Shown here: positions 36,944-50,000 of the stretch, piece after piece
How positions within the stretch are numbered: the stretch's first letter is position 1
Layout of the letters: each line of letters begins with the position of its first letter
DNA from: Candidula unifasciata
Taxonomy: Eukaryota; Mollusca; Gastropoda; Stylommatophora; Geomitridae
Length of the DNA: 64,000 nucleotides
Direction: 5' to 3'
NCBI GenBank assembly: GCA_905116865.2
Contig: CAJHNH020006112.1
Span: 321,501 to 385,500, forward strand
Notes under the pieces: generated by a model
Seen by the model: the letters and a program-made list of their open reading frames with translations, nothing else
The model's database searches: none
What the model was told of the DNA's origin: nothing
Program-made: the position numbers and the translations under genes

Positions 36944-36966
36944 GACCCCCCCCCCCCCCCCCCCCC
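36944..36966. repeat. Poly-C homopolymer tract
   Basis: About 22 consecutive Cs in the intergenic region. Confidence 0.9.
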
Positions 36967-37024
36967 AATGTCCTACTAATTGGCAGAAAGGTTCGCATGC
37001 CTGTTACCATTAGCCCCAATCAAC

Positions 37025-37300
37025 AGAGTTAGTAGTCTTTCTTCTTAAGCCTAGGGCTGCGCATAGGACACAGGTAAAAGCTCTCCATGTCTGGCGGTTT
37101 GTTACCACCTGTTTAAGGAATGTTCATTAGGCCTATGGCTGAGCCTTCCGTGATGATGGTTCTACGCACGGTCTCTCTTGGTCTTCCCCGTTTTCTTTTC
37201 CCTTTCGGTGTCCATATTTGAGTTTGATGGGGGAGTCCGGTCTATTCCATTCGGAGTGCATGGCCGATGTAGTTCTAACAGCGCCTTCTTAAAAAATTAA
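37025..37300 (-). mobile_element. RTE-type LINE C-terminal remnant
   Basis: Minus-strand NRQTWRAFTCVLCAALGLRR is the RTE C-terminal signature, as in the plus-strand copy at 26260-26340. Upstream frames are decayed. Confidence 0.6.
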
Positions 37301-37391
37301 ATACATTATTTTGCTTGGTCTCTTGTCTTATTTGCGTATTGGATCTGAAACTTGTCCAATGGAGATTTAGTATTTTTCTAAGACGTTTTAT

Positions 37392-37945
37392 GTGATTGCT
37401 GAATGTCTGTTTGCTATGAATGAGAGTTTATTAAAGGCACTAGATGCCAGTGAGTATCTAGATGGTATCTCTGACGCTGAATCCCCTATAGATGTCATCT
37501 TATTTGCCAAAGTGTGGGAACTAAAAGAGGGAGCCATGCCTGATGCGTGCTTTTATCGTACCGTTTTGCTAAGTTTCCAGATGAAACAAAGTTAAACGTG
37601 TCAAAAGTGCCGAAGAAAAATGTACTTTTTTGTGTGACCATCGAAGTCCCGGACCTGCGGACTTCTCCCTGCTAATCTCCAGAGGTCGCAGCCTATGACG
37701 ATTGGAAAGCTCAACATATAGATGTGAGATTAAGTAGTCATGTGTGCAGGATGTGACTATTCCTTGGGTAAGCCCAGGACCAGAGCGTCATGTGTCGGCT
37801 CTGCATTTATAGAAGCCTCCTTGAATGGCGGAGTGTTCTTAACCTTTATTTACAAAAACAACAAAGTCACGTCTTCTGAGCTAACTACATACACAGTAGG
37901 AGGCATCCAGTACTATGGTGTATGTACACAGATGTCAAGATAGAT
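37392..37945 (+). other. Two adjacent unrecognised short ORFs
   Basis: Frames of 67 codons each lie at 37392-37595 and 37740-37943 in the gap between the two genes. The first contains SPIDVILFAKVWELKEGAMP. Codon content looks more protein-like than most open frames here, but I recognise no family and see no splice context. A decayed transposon or chance is possible. Confidence 0.15.
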
Positions 37946-38099
37946 GGTTCGGTCTGGTAAGAGTCCTTTTAATGACTTCTCTTCATCGATAATACTACCA
38001 GATCGCTGATTTCTACAAATCAGTAGCACTACATTTAGCACTATTCGCAAGTTACGACAGCTACTGCAGTCACTATGACCAGACATATGAAATCCACAA

Positions 38100-38740
38100 G
38101 ATGGTATAATTCACATAAAGAAGTTGACCAGTAGGTGGAGCAAAACAAGCAACAACTCCAATAATATTCTCTGAAGTGATGCTTGCCACTCTGCACGGAG
38201 CATGCCTGTCTCCATCTTTCTCAGCATGCTCTGTGAGTCAGTGAAAATCCTGGCATGTGTGTACAGCTGATTCTCAAGCCAGCGGAAGGCAGCAGTGACT
38301 GCCTCCACCTCCATTCTCAAACTAGACATCTTCTTCTTCTTCTTCGTTCACCCGCTGTGAATTCCGGCGGAAGGTCCCGGTTAATCGTCCGCTTTGACTT
38401 TTGGCTTTTACCTGGACCTGAGTTTTGCGTGTACAACCGTTTTGTTGTTCTCTGCCTCATGGGCAGCTGTACTCCGACTTAGAAGGAACAGACATGATAT
38501 CATACGCCAGGCTTTCTTTCACTAAATGACATCCATTCACCTGTGCTATAAACCCTAGCGCACTTCGTCTGCCCCCTCAACACAGAGCCATCTGTACAGA
38601 TAAATACATCACTTGGGCAGGAATTGTCAGGAATAATTTGTTGAACTTCTGATTCTGCAGGGCCAGCTGGCAAGTCCTTGCACTCACGACCCAAAGTTAT
38701 AAGAGCCCTGCTCAAGTCTGAAACTTGCTCGGACACTTTG
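38100..38740 (-). mobile_element. LINE RNase H domain with a nested SINE
   Basis: Minus strand: VFICTDGSVLRGQTKCARVY (first catalytic Asp region) lies at 38500-38736. MEVEAVTAAFRWLENQLYTH and ARIFTDSQSMLRKMETGMLR (second and third motifs) lie at 38111-38329. The two halves are split by a (GAA)-tailed SINE at 38330-38489, flanked by AGACAT on both sides (38324-38329, 38490-38495). The paralogue at about 4660-4690 shows the empty site. Confidence 0.85.
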
Positions 38741-38849
38741 ACCTACTCCTCACATCGCACAATTTTATCAAGCCTGCACACATGTCTGATTGTGTCTTCA
38801 GATTACAAGCAGCAACACAACAACAAACTTAATTCATGCTACTTAGAAA

Positions 38850-39581
38850 TAAAACATTCACTTTTATTCTTTATTTCACATGTTACAATATAAGATGTCT
38901 TTAAAAAAAACAATTGTTACAAATTCATCAGTATAATGTGATCAACAATAAAGAAAGCAAACATCATCACATGAACATCATGGCTACTAATGGAGCAATT
39001 TATTTTGGTTCCCCAAATATTTATAATTTTTAAATAAATTAAAGATCCAAGTCAAAATATTTGGTTTTCTCTGTGCATGTAGTTTATGTGTAGTGAATTT
39101 ATTTCTTAATTTTATGTGTCAGTCTTCTTCAGTGTTCACACCTAGGATTACAACTGTTTAATAACAGTCCTTTCTATTCTGGGTTCATGAAATTGTAAGA
39201 ATATTTCTGTAACCCGTAACATATTTAATGTTCTTATTTAAAGTTGCACAATGGTCTCTGTTCAAATTTACAGTAGGAGTAAAAAAACTTCACAGTAAAA
39301 TCAGATGATATTACATAAATATACAGTAACACACCAATATAACAGAATTTTAGCAGATTGAAGACTAGGTCTAAAAAAAAAAAAAGAAATCACAGAGAAT
39401 AGAGAGCAGAGAGACATTAGATCATAAATTGATAATGTCTTTCCAACAGCTTAACCTTTCTCATTGTTTTTTAAAATATTGTTGCCTCTGTAGTATAAGG
39501 CACTAAAAATAAACACCCTTTCAGCAAAAATGTGATCAGCATTAGGTTAAGAAGGAAGATCACAGTATGGCAATTGCTGAA
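38850..39581 (-). other. Probable PTGR3 3' UTR
   Basis: About 700 bases follow the PTGR3 stop codon (39582-39584) without any repeat shared with the rest of the window. They end near two minus-strand AATAAA signals (plus-strand TTTATT at 38863-38868 and 38870-38875). LINE remnants begin just beyond, at about 38740. The extent is inferred from these signals only. Confidence 0.5.
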
Positions 39582-40776
39582 TCACAGTGCACTCTTGTCA
39601 TCTTTGCCGAGTTCCACGATGACTTTTCCAACATTCTTCCTCAAATACATGTACTGTATGAGAGATAAAAAAAAAAAAATTGAAGATTATTATACATAGA
39701 CTGTAAGGTCAGAGTTCACACACTGTACTGCATGAACAAACGAATGAACACACTTTATTTTCAAAGGGTTACAAATTGGGCACTCAGGCCTTTCTTACAT
39801 TTGGCCTATCCAAACACCCACCTTTTACACAGCAGTTGTATTATATTAATAAAGCATTTTATGTTCATGGAGAGAAAGAGATAGACAGGGAGACAGACAG
39901 GTAGACAGACAGACAGACAGACAGAGATATGTGAATTAGTGAAAGCATCTAAAACTTCAAGGTTGCACTTACCATGAGAGCAAGAAAAACATAAAATGTT
40001 ACAAATAAAGAATTAGAAATTTTCAAATTAACACATTTATTTTATAACCAATGTCAGGAAAACTGCTCAAAGGGCATTCACATTGTCAGTTTGTTGATGG
40101 TATTAACCAGCCCATCTGCTTTTCCCTTCAAGTCCTGCTACAAGGATAAATCTCTAAGAAGATTGAATAATGCCTGCCTGTTCTTCTTCTTAGTATTCAC
40201 TGGCTGTACACTCCAAAGAAAAGTTCTGGTTGTTCATCCACTTCTAGACTCTGATTTTGTTCCAGAACTTGGGGTTTGCATGCACATACATTTCAGAGAT
40301 CTGTCTTATTTCTTCTTCTTTGCGTTCACTAGCTGCAAACTCTGGCGGAAAGTTCTGGCTGTTCGTCCACTTCAGGAGACTGTAGTCCTGCTCCAGAACC
40401 TGTGTGTCGCATGAGCATTCATTTTACAGATCTGACTTATTTGTATGCAGACTGTTGGTTCCTTGCCTCTCAGGCAGATGCACTCCGACTTGAAAGGAAG
40501 CTCCCAATTAGTTGACTCTTACGACATGCTTTTGGGCAGGCAGTGGGTATATTCATGTTTTCCCTATAAGGCATGGGAAACCACACGGGGATCTGTCTTA
40601 TTAGTTTGCTGTTGGCTCCTCGCCTCTCGTGCAGACTGTTGGTTCCCCTCTCATGCAGACTATTGGTTCCTCGCCTCTTGTGCAGACTGTTGGTTCCTCG
40701 CCTCTCATGCAGAGGCACTTCAACTTCATAGGAAACACCTCTAATTAGCCGATTCTTACAACATGCTTGTTGGGAA

Positions 40777-40810
<34 letters not shown>

Positions 40811-43800
40811 ATTGGGATATTCTTTTTCCCCAAACATAGGGCCTTAGAACCCACATGGAGAGAGCCTGCCAGTGAAACCAACCTCAACTTTAAAATATTA
40901 ACTAACAAATGATCCCAATAGACAATCATTACTGCACACCTGACAGTTCAATGGGTACTCATACTTCTCCTTATAATAACAGGTGTGTGGGGATCCAATC
41001 ACTTCAGTTTAGTATCGATTCATCAGACTCTTTTCAACCTTCAAAATCTGGCCTTTGCTTAAGCTTGGCGTTAAAGTTTTTCATCATCAGACAGGTCATT
41101 ATCTTCCCTGTGTAGGTCAGGTCGGCAGGGTCACTAAGATATGTCATATTTCTGTTGACACATTATTGTAGTTACCAAACACACACATGAACACATTTAT
41201 GTGTATAAATATAATACTAAAATACATTCTACATATTTGGATGCATTTATGTTACTAAAAAGCAACAGTAATATATAAACAAGCACAGATGTATGAGGGT
41301 AAGTCAATAAGTCAGTCACAAATGGTTGTTTAAAGAAAACTAAAGACAATAACAGCTTGAAAACCATTTATTTTTACATACACACTGTCCCTTTATTTTC
41401 AACATATTTTCACCAACATTTATTTTGTTTGTATTTGCGAATGCGCACGCAACACCTAGCTCCACCTAACGAGCGGAGACAAAGTTCGATGATGCTGTCA
41501 CCTAATGACACATTTAGAAACCAACAACTACATTTCCCTGCCATCCCATAACCATTTGTGACTTACTTATTGACTTCCCCTTGTAATTATACATCCATAC
41601 AAACATAACATTTTACCTCTACAGCATCTGCAACTTTGTCCAAACCAACAAATGGTCCATTCGGAGCGCCAACTCCCGAATCTGAAGATACCTTTAGTTT
41701 CCCCTCCTTGTACAATTTGGCCAAATTTGCAATATGGCGAGCGTAGTCTGGGCGATAGTGAGGCAGGAAAAATCCCCGCACACTGGCTGATTTCGTAAGG
41801 AGCTGTGCAGGAATTTAAAAAAAAAAATACATACAAAATAGAGCAAAGTCATTATTATCTTGATGTGCCATTTATACATCACATAGGGCTTGCAGAACTG
41901 GCTCAAAAACAACACCCTGTACTGAAAGCTGAGGTGTTTTGGCCATGTTAAATATCACGGTGGCTTGGAGAGAACAACGATGGAGGGGAGATTCTGAAAA
42001 ACAAGACAGAAGCAGACCTCCATAAAAGTGGACACAAGACATATTGGCTATGAAAGTATGAACGGCTGGATAACTGGATAAAGAACTATCAGGCATGCCG
42101 TGATAAGAACGACGTCTGTACAGTAACTTCTGATTGCTGATGAGTGCCTGCAGTTAATTCCTCTATCCTGTTATATCCTATACAAACCTTTCAATCTCAT
42201 GTATCTAGACTTTGTTTATTCAGCACCTCTGGCATTTCACATCAACTTCATAAAGGGTTTATCTTGGATGCCCTTGAATCCTCAATCTGTTTTTTTTTCC
42301 TTTTCCAGTTTCAGTATCAATAACACATTGCCAATTGATTGTCTTGTTTGGCCCGCAGGCTGCTAGTTGAACAGCCCTGATATAGGGGCTACAACTGTGT
42401 CTGATTATCGGTCTATGTTCATAACTGTCTACGTTGTTGTAAAATACAGTCAATGAGAGTTGTATCCCTTTACTTCAACATCCACCGAAGTAGACAGCAG
42501 TTATGAAAAAAAAAATGAACACAGAGGAATCCTTTTTTTTAAATTCCTTGAAGTATTTTAGGTGTATGGAGCTTTAATACTGAACTTTATTGGTAGATAA
42601 CAAATCAAATGGTTTGGCCATGTGACAAGATTGGCAGCAGACAGGGCACCACAGAGAGCAATGTTATACAGATACAACAGTAACAGAGCCAGAGATTTAC
42701 CACGCAGAAAATGGAATGCATAAATATTAGAGACACTGTAAAGAACTTTATACGAAGCGAACAGAAGGGCCCGGTTCTAGAGATCTCTTCCTGCCCTGAC
42801 GCCGCATGGCATTCCAGGAGTAGAGAAAATAAGAAAAAGAGGAGCTTCGTTTTACAGTTCATCCAGCATGGCGTTGGTACTCATGCCCTGCTTTCTGTCT
42901 CATATAATGTCATTTCTAATTCAAATGTTTGTCCATATGATGTTGCCAAACAGTCTAGCATTTTCTCTTATGATCTCCCTCCGTATTTCCTCCCTTGAAC
43001 TTTCCTTTGTCAAAATGTACTAAATTTCTTTCTGTCACAATGTGACCCTAAGAATGTAGACTATCTCTTATATGGGTAATCAATTCTCTTTGTGAGTTAC
43101 TTTCTTTCAAGACATCTTACTACATTTTTTTTATTTTTTTTTACTGCAACTTTCCCATAATTTTGTCAGTTAATCAAACAATAAAATCTATTATATGAGC
43201 TGCCGTTAATCAGTCACAAAATCAGAACTGTCACAACAAATTAAGAGGACAATACTCACTGTCATAGGAATATTCACGGTCCTCTTCTCTTGCAGATCCT
43301 GGAAAGTATTGCCCTCTTTAACTTCTTGACCCTCATAGGTGGAAATCATCCCAATGACAATGAGCCTTCCATAAATTGCCAGACTAGTATAGGAGAAAAC
43401 AAGAGAGACCAAAGCTGTCACATCTTCAAATAATGCTATCATAATCATCTTTAATATTTGCTACCAAACATCATCTTCTTTTGCCCTTCTGCCCCCAGTG
43501 ATTACCGATTTAAGAATCAACATCATAGCACACCGAAACATACTCACAGATGCTCTATCTCCAGCAGAAAATGTCTTGAGGTGTAGCTACTGAATGTTCA
43601 TGCAGCATCAATACACTCATCGATCTCTTCCTTTCACACATCCCTGCTTGGCAGATCCCCTCCTAACTCTCTGTTCACACATTCTTACAAATGTAATTTC
43701 ACCTAACCTTGTGTCTTCTATCTGCATCTGTTCATAAACAATTTCAGAATATCTCCTTTGTTCAGTCTGAGTGTCCCTGTATTTCGTTTGAAGCACTGGC

Positions 43801-44022
43801 TTTCAATTAACTTGAGCCAAGCAATTTTATCCTTTGCATTTGCTTGTAGCTCATTCTTACTGTAATTTTAATCTTAGTGTCCAATTCAAATTTCAAGTCG
43901 TGCTCTCAAAGTCATGGGTTTGACTCACAGACTGTACTGATTGGTTCATGATACAATTTTTTGCAGAGATCCCTGGGGATTGTTGCTGGAGCTAGGGAGT
44001 TGTGATTTGTGCAGTGTTCTGC

Positions 44023-44094
<72 letters not shown>

Positions 44095-47000
44095 AGCTAT
44101 ATGGGATAAAACCCTGTGCAATTAAATCAGCCTTCTCGACTTCAACTTAATTTTACATCTGCAAATGTTTGCCTAAGCATTTACCTAGTCAGCATACTCT
44201 TAATAAGTACAATAAGCACAAGGGTCCACTGAAATTTTGTATCATCCAAGAAGGCTAGATGTCCAATCCATTACTAAAGGAAAAAAAGAGCCGTATACCT
44301 ATCAATCTCTGTCGATAAGCTACTACACAGATAATGACAGAAGACAATTGTAGTCCTAGGGACCACTGATTTTAGGAACAGCATCTGCAGTGCTTTATTA
44401 ATATCCTACCTCAGGGGAAATCCACAGGTCACAGGACAGTCTAATATTTCAGGGGGTGGTAGATAGGCTGCACACAGTTGTGGAACCTAGGCTGCATGCC
44501 TTCATGGGACCTAGGCTGCACTCTCTAATGGGACGTAGGTGGGTTGAGGCTAGGGCCAGTTGTAGATGTTTGGGGTCGTTAAAGGTACTAGAAAGCTGGG
44601 CAACCATGTCTTACCACCTTCTAAAATATTGGACTGTCCTGTGACGTCATCAGGGGTAAGATATTAATTAAAGAACAGCATCTGCTGCAATAATATACAA
44701 ATATTATATAAAATACGCTACCAGGATCCCTCCTAGTGTTGTTGCATATCTTTTGCAGGATGCTGAAAAACCAACCCGAGCATTTAACCCTTTTTGTGAT
44801 TTTTCTAGGCAATTTTACTTTCACTAGTTTGTCACTGCTTTCTCAATAGTCAGTGCTTCATACCATTATCAAAATAAATGCAAAATGGTCTTCTTCCAAA
44901 TCACTTGCAGCTAACTGAATCAAGCTTGATATTTAGGAATTTTGAAGGGCATTTGCAATGTCTGAGCCACAGTTACTGAGTTACTATAAAACAATGGTGA
45001 TAACAATTGAAAAAAATGCAACAAACTTACTTCTTGAGAGCAGTATCAAACATTTCATTTCCAACAGATTCATAAACAACATCTACACCTTTCTGTAACA
45101 AAAGAGAATCCAGAATAATGTATTAGAAAACATACACTTCAAAATATCGTTGGCAAGTTCATGAACAGTCATTTTATCTGTATTTCAAAACAATGTTAAT
45201 TAATAGATATACTCAAAATAATGCATACACTGCTGTAAATTAAGTTACATTTTCTTATCAAATTATCAACTATATATTTTCTTACCAAATTATCAATTGA
45301 GGAAACATAAATTACACAAAGAAAATTTAGTATTTCTGAATAGCTGACCACAAACAGTCAAAATCCACAGGTCACTGGACAGGCCAATATTTCAGGGGGT
45401 GGAGAGTTCTGTAGTTTGGCATTTCATTTGCTGTGCGGTTTTGTGCTGTACAGTTTAGAGTTTTGTGTGCTGTGTATTTTTATTGTGTGATTATGTGTTG
45501 TGCACTCTATGTGCAATCGGGACAATACAGTTTTTTGTTGTTGTTACTGGGGAAGAGGATGCAGTTTTGCAATTTATCTGTGTGAAACTCTATTAAGTGT
45601 AACAATGTTCCTAGTTCAATTTCCAGTAGTATTTTTTCCCTTCATCTCCCAGTTGTTCTCAAACAACTCAAATCAAGTCCTTAACTGTAACAGCAGTAAT
45701 TTTAAACAACATTATCCTGTTCAATTCATCTAGGTTACAAATGAGAGATATTGTTTTTTTAATGTAAGTAGGGAATAATTGTGCCAAACAATTAATTAGG
45801 GGGGAGGGGGGGGGGGGGGGGGGGGGGGGTTGTTATTTACATAGATTATTTGTAATTGTAACAGATTGTATTTTAGCCTTTTAAAGTTAAATAAACAATT
45901 ATGATAATCATATTGTGTAATCTTCCTCATTTTACCTGCGGAAAGTTCTGGTTGTTTTCCCACTTCTGGTCTTTAGTCTTGTTCTAGAGCTTGAGTTGCG
46001 TGCACATCCATTTGACAGATCTGGCTTATTTGTATGCAGACTGTTGGTTACTTGTCTCTCAGGCAGATGCACTCTGACTTTGAAGGAAACCACCCATTAG
46101 TCAACTGTTACGATATGCTTGTTTGGTGAGGCAGTGGCTATTTCTTTTCCTCCCACAATGGGTCCCAGAAACCAACACAGGGACTACAATGTAATCTATC
46201 TTTGGTAATTAATATTTAAAATGATCTGGGATAACATTAGTTATGTCTTAAGATGTGCTAACACCTAGTATATAAACCTTTGTTCTTGTGATGTTCTGTC
46301 TAGCCCTTCCCTGTAGTTCTCAAGAGCCATCTGTCGCTAGCATGGTTTCTTTGTTCTTGTGATGTTCTGTTTAACCCTTCCCTGTAGTTCTCAAGAGCCA
46401 TCTGTCGCTAGCATGGTTTCTTTGTTCTTGTGATGTTCTGTTTAACTCTTCCCTGTAGTTCTCAAGAGCCATCTATCGCTTACATGGTTTCTTTGTTCTT
46501 TATAAAAAGTTTCATGATTGGCTGGAGTTATTAGCTAAAGTTTTCTATGAGATAAAATAGTGAGACCTACCGGATACTCTTTGGACAGAACTTCACCCAG
46601 CGACTCTTTTCTGTAGTTCACTGCTCGGTCACAGCCAATGCTCTGTAAAGGCGAACAGAAAGTATTAGTGTTAAAATTAACTTGTTCACTTATTAACCCT
46701 TTCCATCCCAAACATTTGTTATTTTAACTCCACCTTCACCAAGGAGCTGAACTTAATAAATACTTAGGGCTGAAGGAGTTGAACAAAAGCACTGTGGCAG
46801 AGAAGTGGTTAAACTAATAAATTAGATTCAAGCGGTTTATTTAACAACTGTCTGTGATAGATGACAGCAAGAACATCATATTATGATAAAAATGATCAAG
46901 AAACATTTATTGCATTGTTTGATACTGGGAAAAGTTGAATATTCTCAGCTCTGGGTGGAATTATTCTTCGGGCTTCATGCGCCCAAGTAACCTCATTTCA

Positions 47001-50000
47001 CTTCGACCAGGAATATCATCTTCGTCAAACTAAGACACATGCCAAGAGGACAGAAAATCTGCCCTCTTGATGACTAATAAGCATCCATGCCAGAAGTGGA
47101 CAGCTCAATATATTAGTTACTTTAGCTACAAAGTCAAACTCATGAGCTAGTTTAGGACCAATGATTATCTGGGAGAAAAGGCAGATAAAAAAGGAGAAGA
47201 AAAATACAAGGTAGAGAAACAATATTTTTAAGATCTTTTTCTTCAGCTTTCCGAGCCTGTAAGATATCACCCGCCTCTACTCATCTCTCTGGTTGGTCTT
47301 CTCTTTCCAGTTGGTGACACCTAGTGTTTGCAGGTCTGTCAGGACATTACCTCTCCATCATCTCCCTTGTGTATACAGTTTTCACTTCTCTGTCATCTAA
47401 CATTCTTTCAATATGCCCCAACCATTTCAGTCTATTAGCATTCATGATGCTAGTGACCAGTGGTGATTTAAAAAGATTATGAATTTCGTTATTGCTTCTC
47501 ACTCTCCATTCCCCTCTGTTTGCATATTTGATGAGTCCAAAGATTTGTCGTAAGACTCTGTTTTTGAAAACCTGTATATTACCAGACTGTATTCTAGAGA
47601 GAATTTTTTCTATCATCATGTTGGAGCAGTTGAAGTTTGCATCCTTTTAAGATCTCAGATACTAAATGAATTTTTTTAATTTTTAAAAGGGAAAAACAAA
47701 ACTACATCCATAACTATAATTATTTAAAATTTAATGTATATAAATTAAGTCTTACAATTTTTAGTATATTGTTCTGTATGCTTACCTTTAGAAAATCAGT
47801 TTTATCATCACTTGAGCATGTTCCAATTACTTGACAACCTGCCAGTTTGGCTATCTGTACCTGCAAACAACAAAACAAAACAATAAAATCTGAAAGAAAC
47901 TAATTATTTATATACAAATAGTAAAAGAGTAAAGAAAACTCTATGGAAAATCTGGTCTTAGAAGTTTGCACTAACAGGAGTTTACATTTATTAGGATACT
48001 TCATCATGAGTATCTGTGACATCCACTTTATGTCACTTGATTGACTAAAGATATATTGAGTTAGAAACATTTCCTGACACAAGTGAGAGCTGCTTGTGAG
48101 ACTCTAGATTGATAAGCCCCATTCACTGGTAAGCCCCATTCAATGGTAAGCCCCATTCATTGGTAAGCCCCATTCACTGGTAAGCTCCATTCACTGGTAA
48201 GCCCCATTCACTGGTAAGCTCTGTTCACTATACTGTCACAATGTCTGTTCTTACACATGCCGTAACATACTTTCTGTGAATGTCGGGAAATGGACTGAAT
48301 CTCTAACCTTGAAAGGCAAGGGTGCAAAATACTAAGCAAGTTAAGAATCTTTCAGCAGAAGGAAATCAGGATGAATAGTCTGTTGTCCTGACAAAATTTC
48401 CTAAATGAGAAAACATACCAAAAAAAGAATGAAGCTAATGAAAGTAGATCTCTATATGCGACAATAAAAAAAAGACAGACACTGTTCTTTGGTCATGTAA
48501 TGAGAAAAGAAGCACTGGAAAACATCGTGACAACTGGAAAGATCAGTGGGAAAAGGTGTAGAGGCAGACCAAGAAAGATGATGCTGGCTGGGCTGAAACA
48601 ATGGCATGGAGGGATATCATCACGAGAGCTGTTTGATGCAACCAGGGATCCTGATCTGTGGAGATGCATGAGCACTTGCTCCAACTGAGAGGGCACAAAA
48701 TGATGATGACCCCCCCAAAAAAACCACTATATTTTGAGACACAATGTTTCTTAGGTTACGTGTTTATTATCCATGGTTCACAAGCATACAACATAACAGT
48801 ACAGGCTCTGTAATCATCATTATGTGCCCTGCAAGGTGGCAAAAATGCTGCTAGCTATCCACAGATCTCGGTCATTAGCATTCTGAATAAATTCCACTGA
48901 TGATATTCCTTCAGGTCATTAAGCATCAATTCTATTAGTCTGCCTCTTCTACGGCTGACCTTTCCAGGTCATGGCAATGTTCTCCAAAGCATCTCTTCTA
49001 ACCAATAGACTGAAGATCACTGACTGCCTCTTTTTTATTATACAGGCTCTATACAGCACTTTTGTGCCAACTGGTCTAGCCCTATATGCCCTATACGCCT
49101 GAAGGCGGGGAAAAGTGTTCTTTACTTTTACTTTACAGCACTTTGATAAAAGGCAATTCTTATGACAACTGGCAGACAGTTATTGATAAACATGTTATTC
49201 ATCTCTTGGTATATGGCAGTGTTTAGTGATTAGTGAGGACTATCGTATCCAGATCCATAGTTCCTTCAATTTCCTCCTTATCAGATCCACAAAAGTAAAA
49301 CGTGTATATTAATCAGATGCCTTCTGCCCTTGGTGAAATGTTCATGTGTGGCTGCTCCAGGTTGCCCTCCCATATCCACCAGCCCAGACAATGATGAGTC
49401 CTGCTTGTTGTTGTGATTTTCTTCACGGTATGCATCTCGCAAAGCATTGATAACATCACTCCTATCCAGTGCGGGGCCAGTCGTGGTAACAGCCTTGCCT
49501 GCCAGATAATATACATGCTCATTGCCTTGAACACCTGCATGGCCGGGTTCAAAGACAAAGGTAAGGCAAGTTATTCATGATACATTTAATGGGCTAATCC
49601 ATTCATGACTGATGAAGCTGGTCTGGATTTTCCTGAGTATGTTCATTGAATTGCTCAGTGTACAATGCAAATGTGAATTCTTGAGTACCCAGCCATGTCA
49701 GTGAACTGCTTGCTGCAGCCATGGTTTTCACTGTGAGGCTCCTGGCTGTAACAGCAAAGGCACCACTCACCTCTCCCTAATGGTTTTTTCTTTGCGCTCC
49801 ATACTTTTCTTGTCCTGGGTGACCGATCCATCCATGAAAAACACAACACCATTCACATCCGTGTCCTCATCAATCAGAATAAACACTGTAGTGAAAATTA
49901 TGACAATAAAGACATAATGATAATTATTTTATTGCCATTATGCCAAAGTCACTGAAAAGTAACTTTGGTGATTTTCATCTAAGTGCATTTTGGGCTGTTA

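Noticed and set aside
41030..41165. Possible extra PTGR3 exon (minus strand, [20 protein letters not shown])
   Set aside because: It does not match the family, and exons 12 and 13 already join in phase with the expected sequence.
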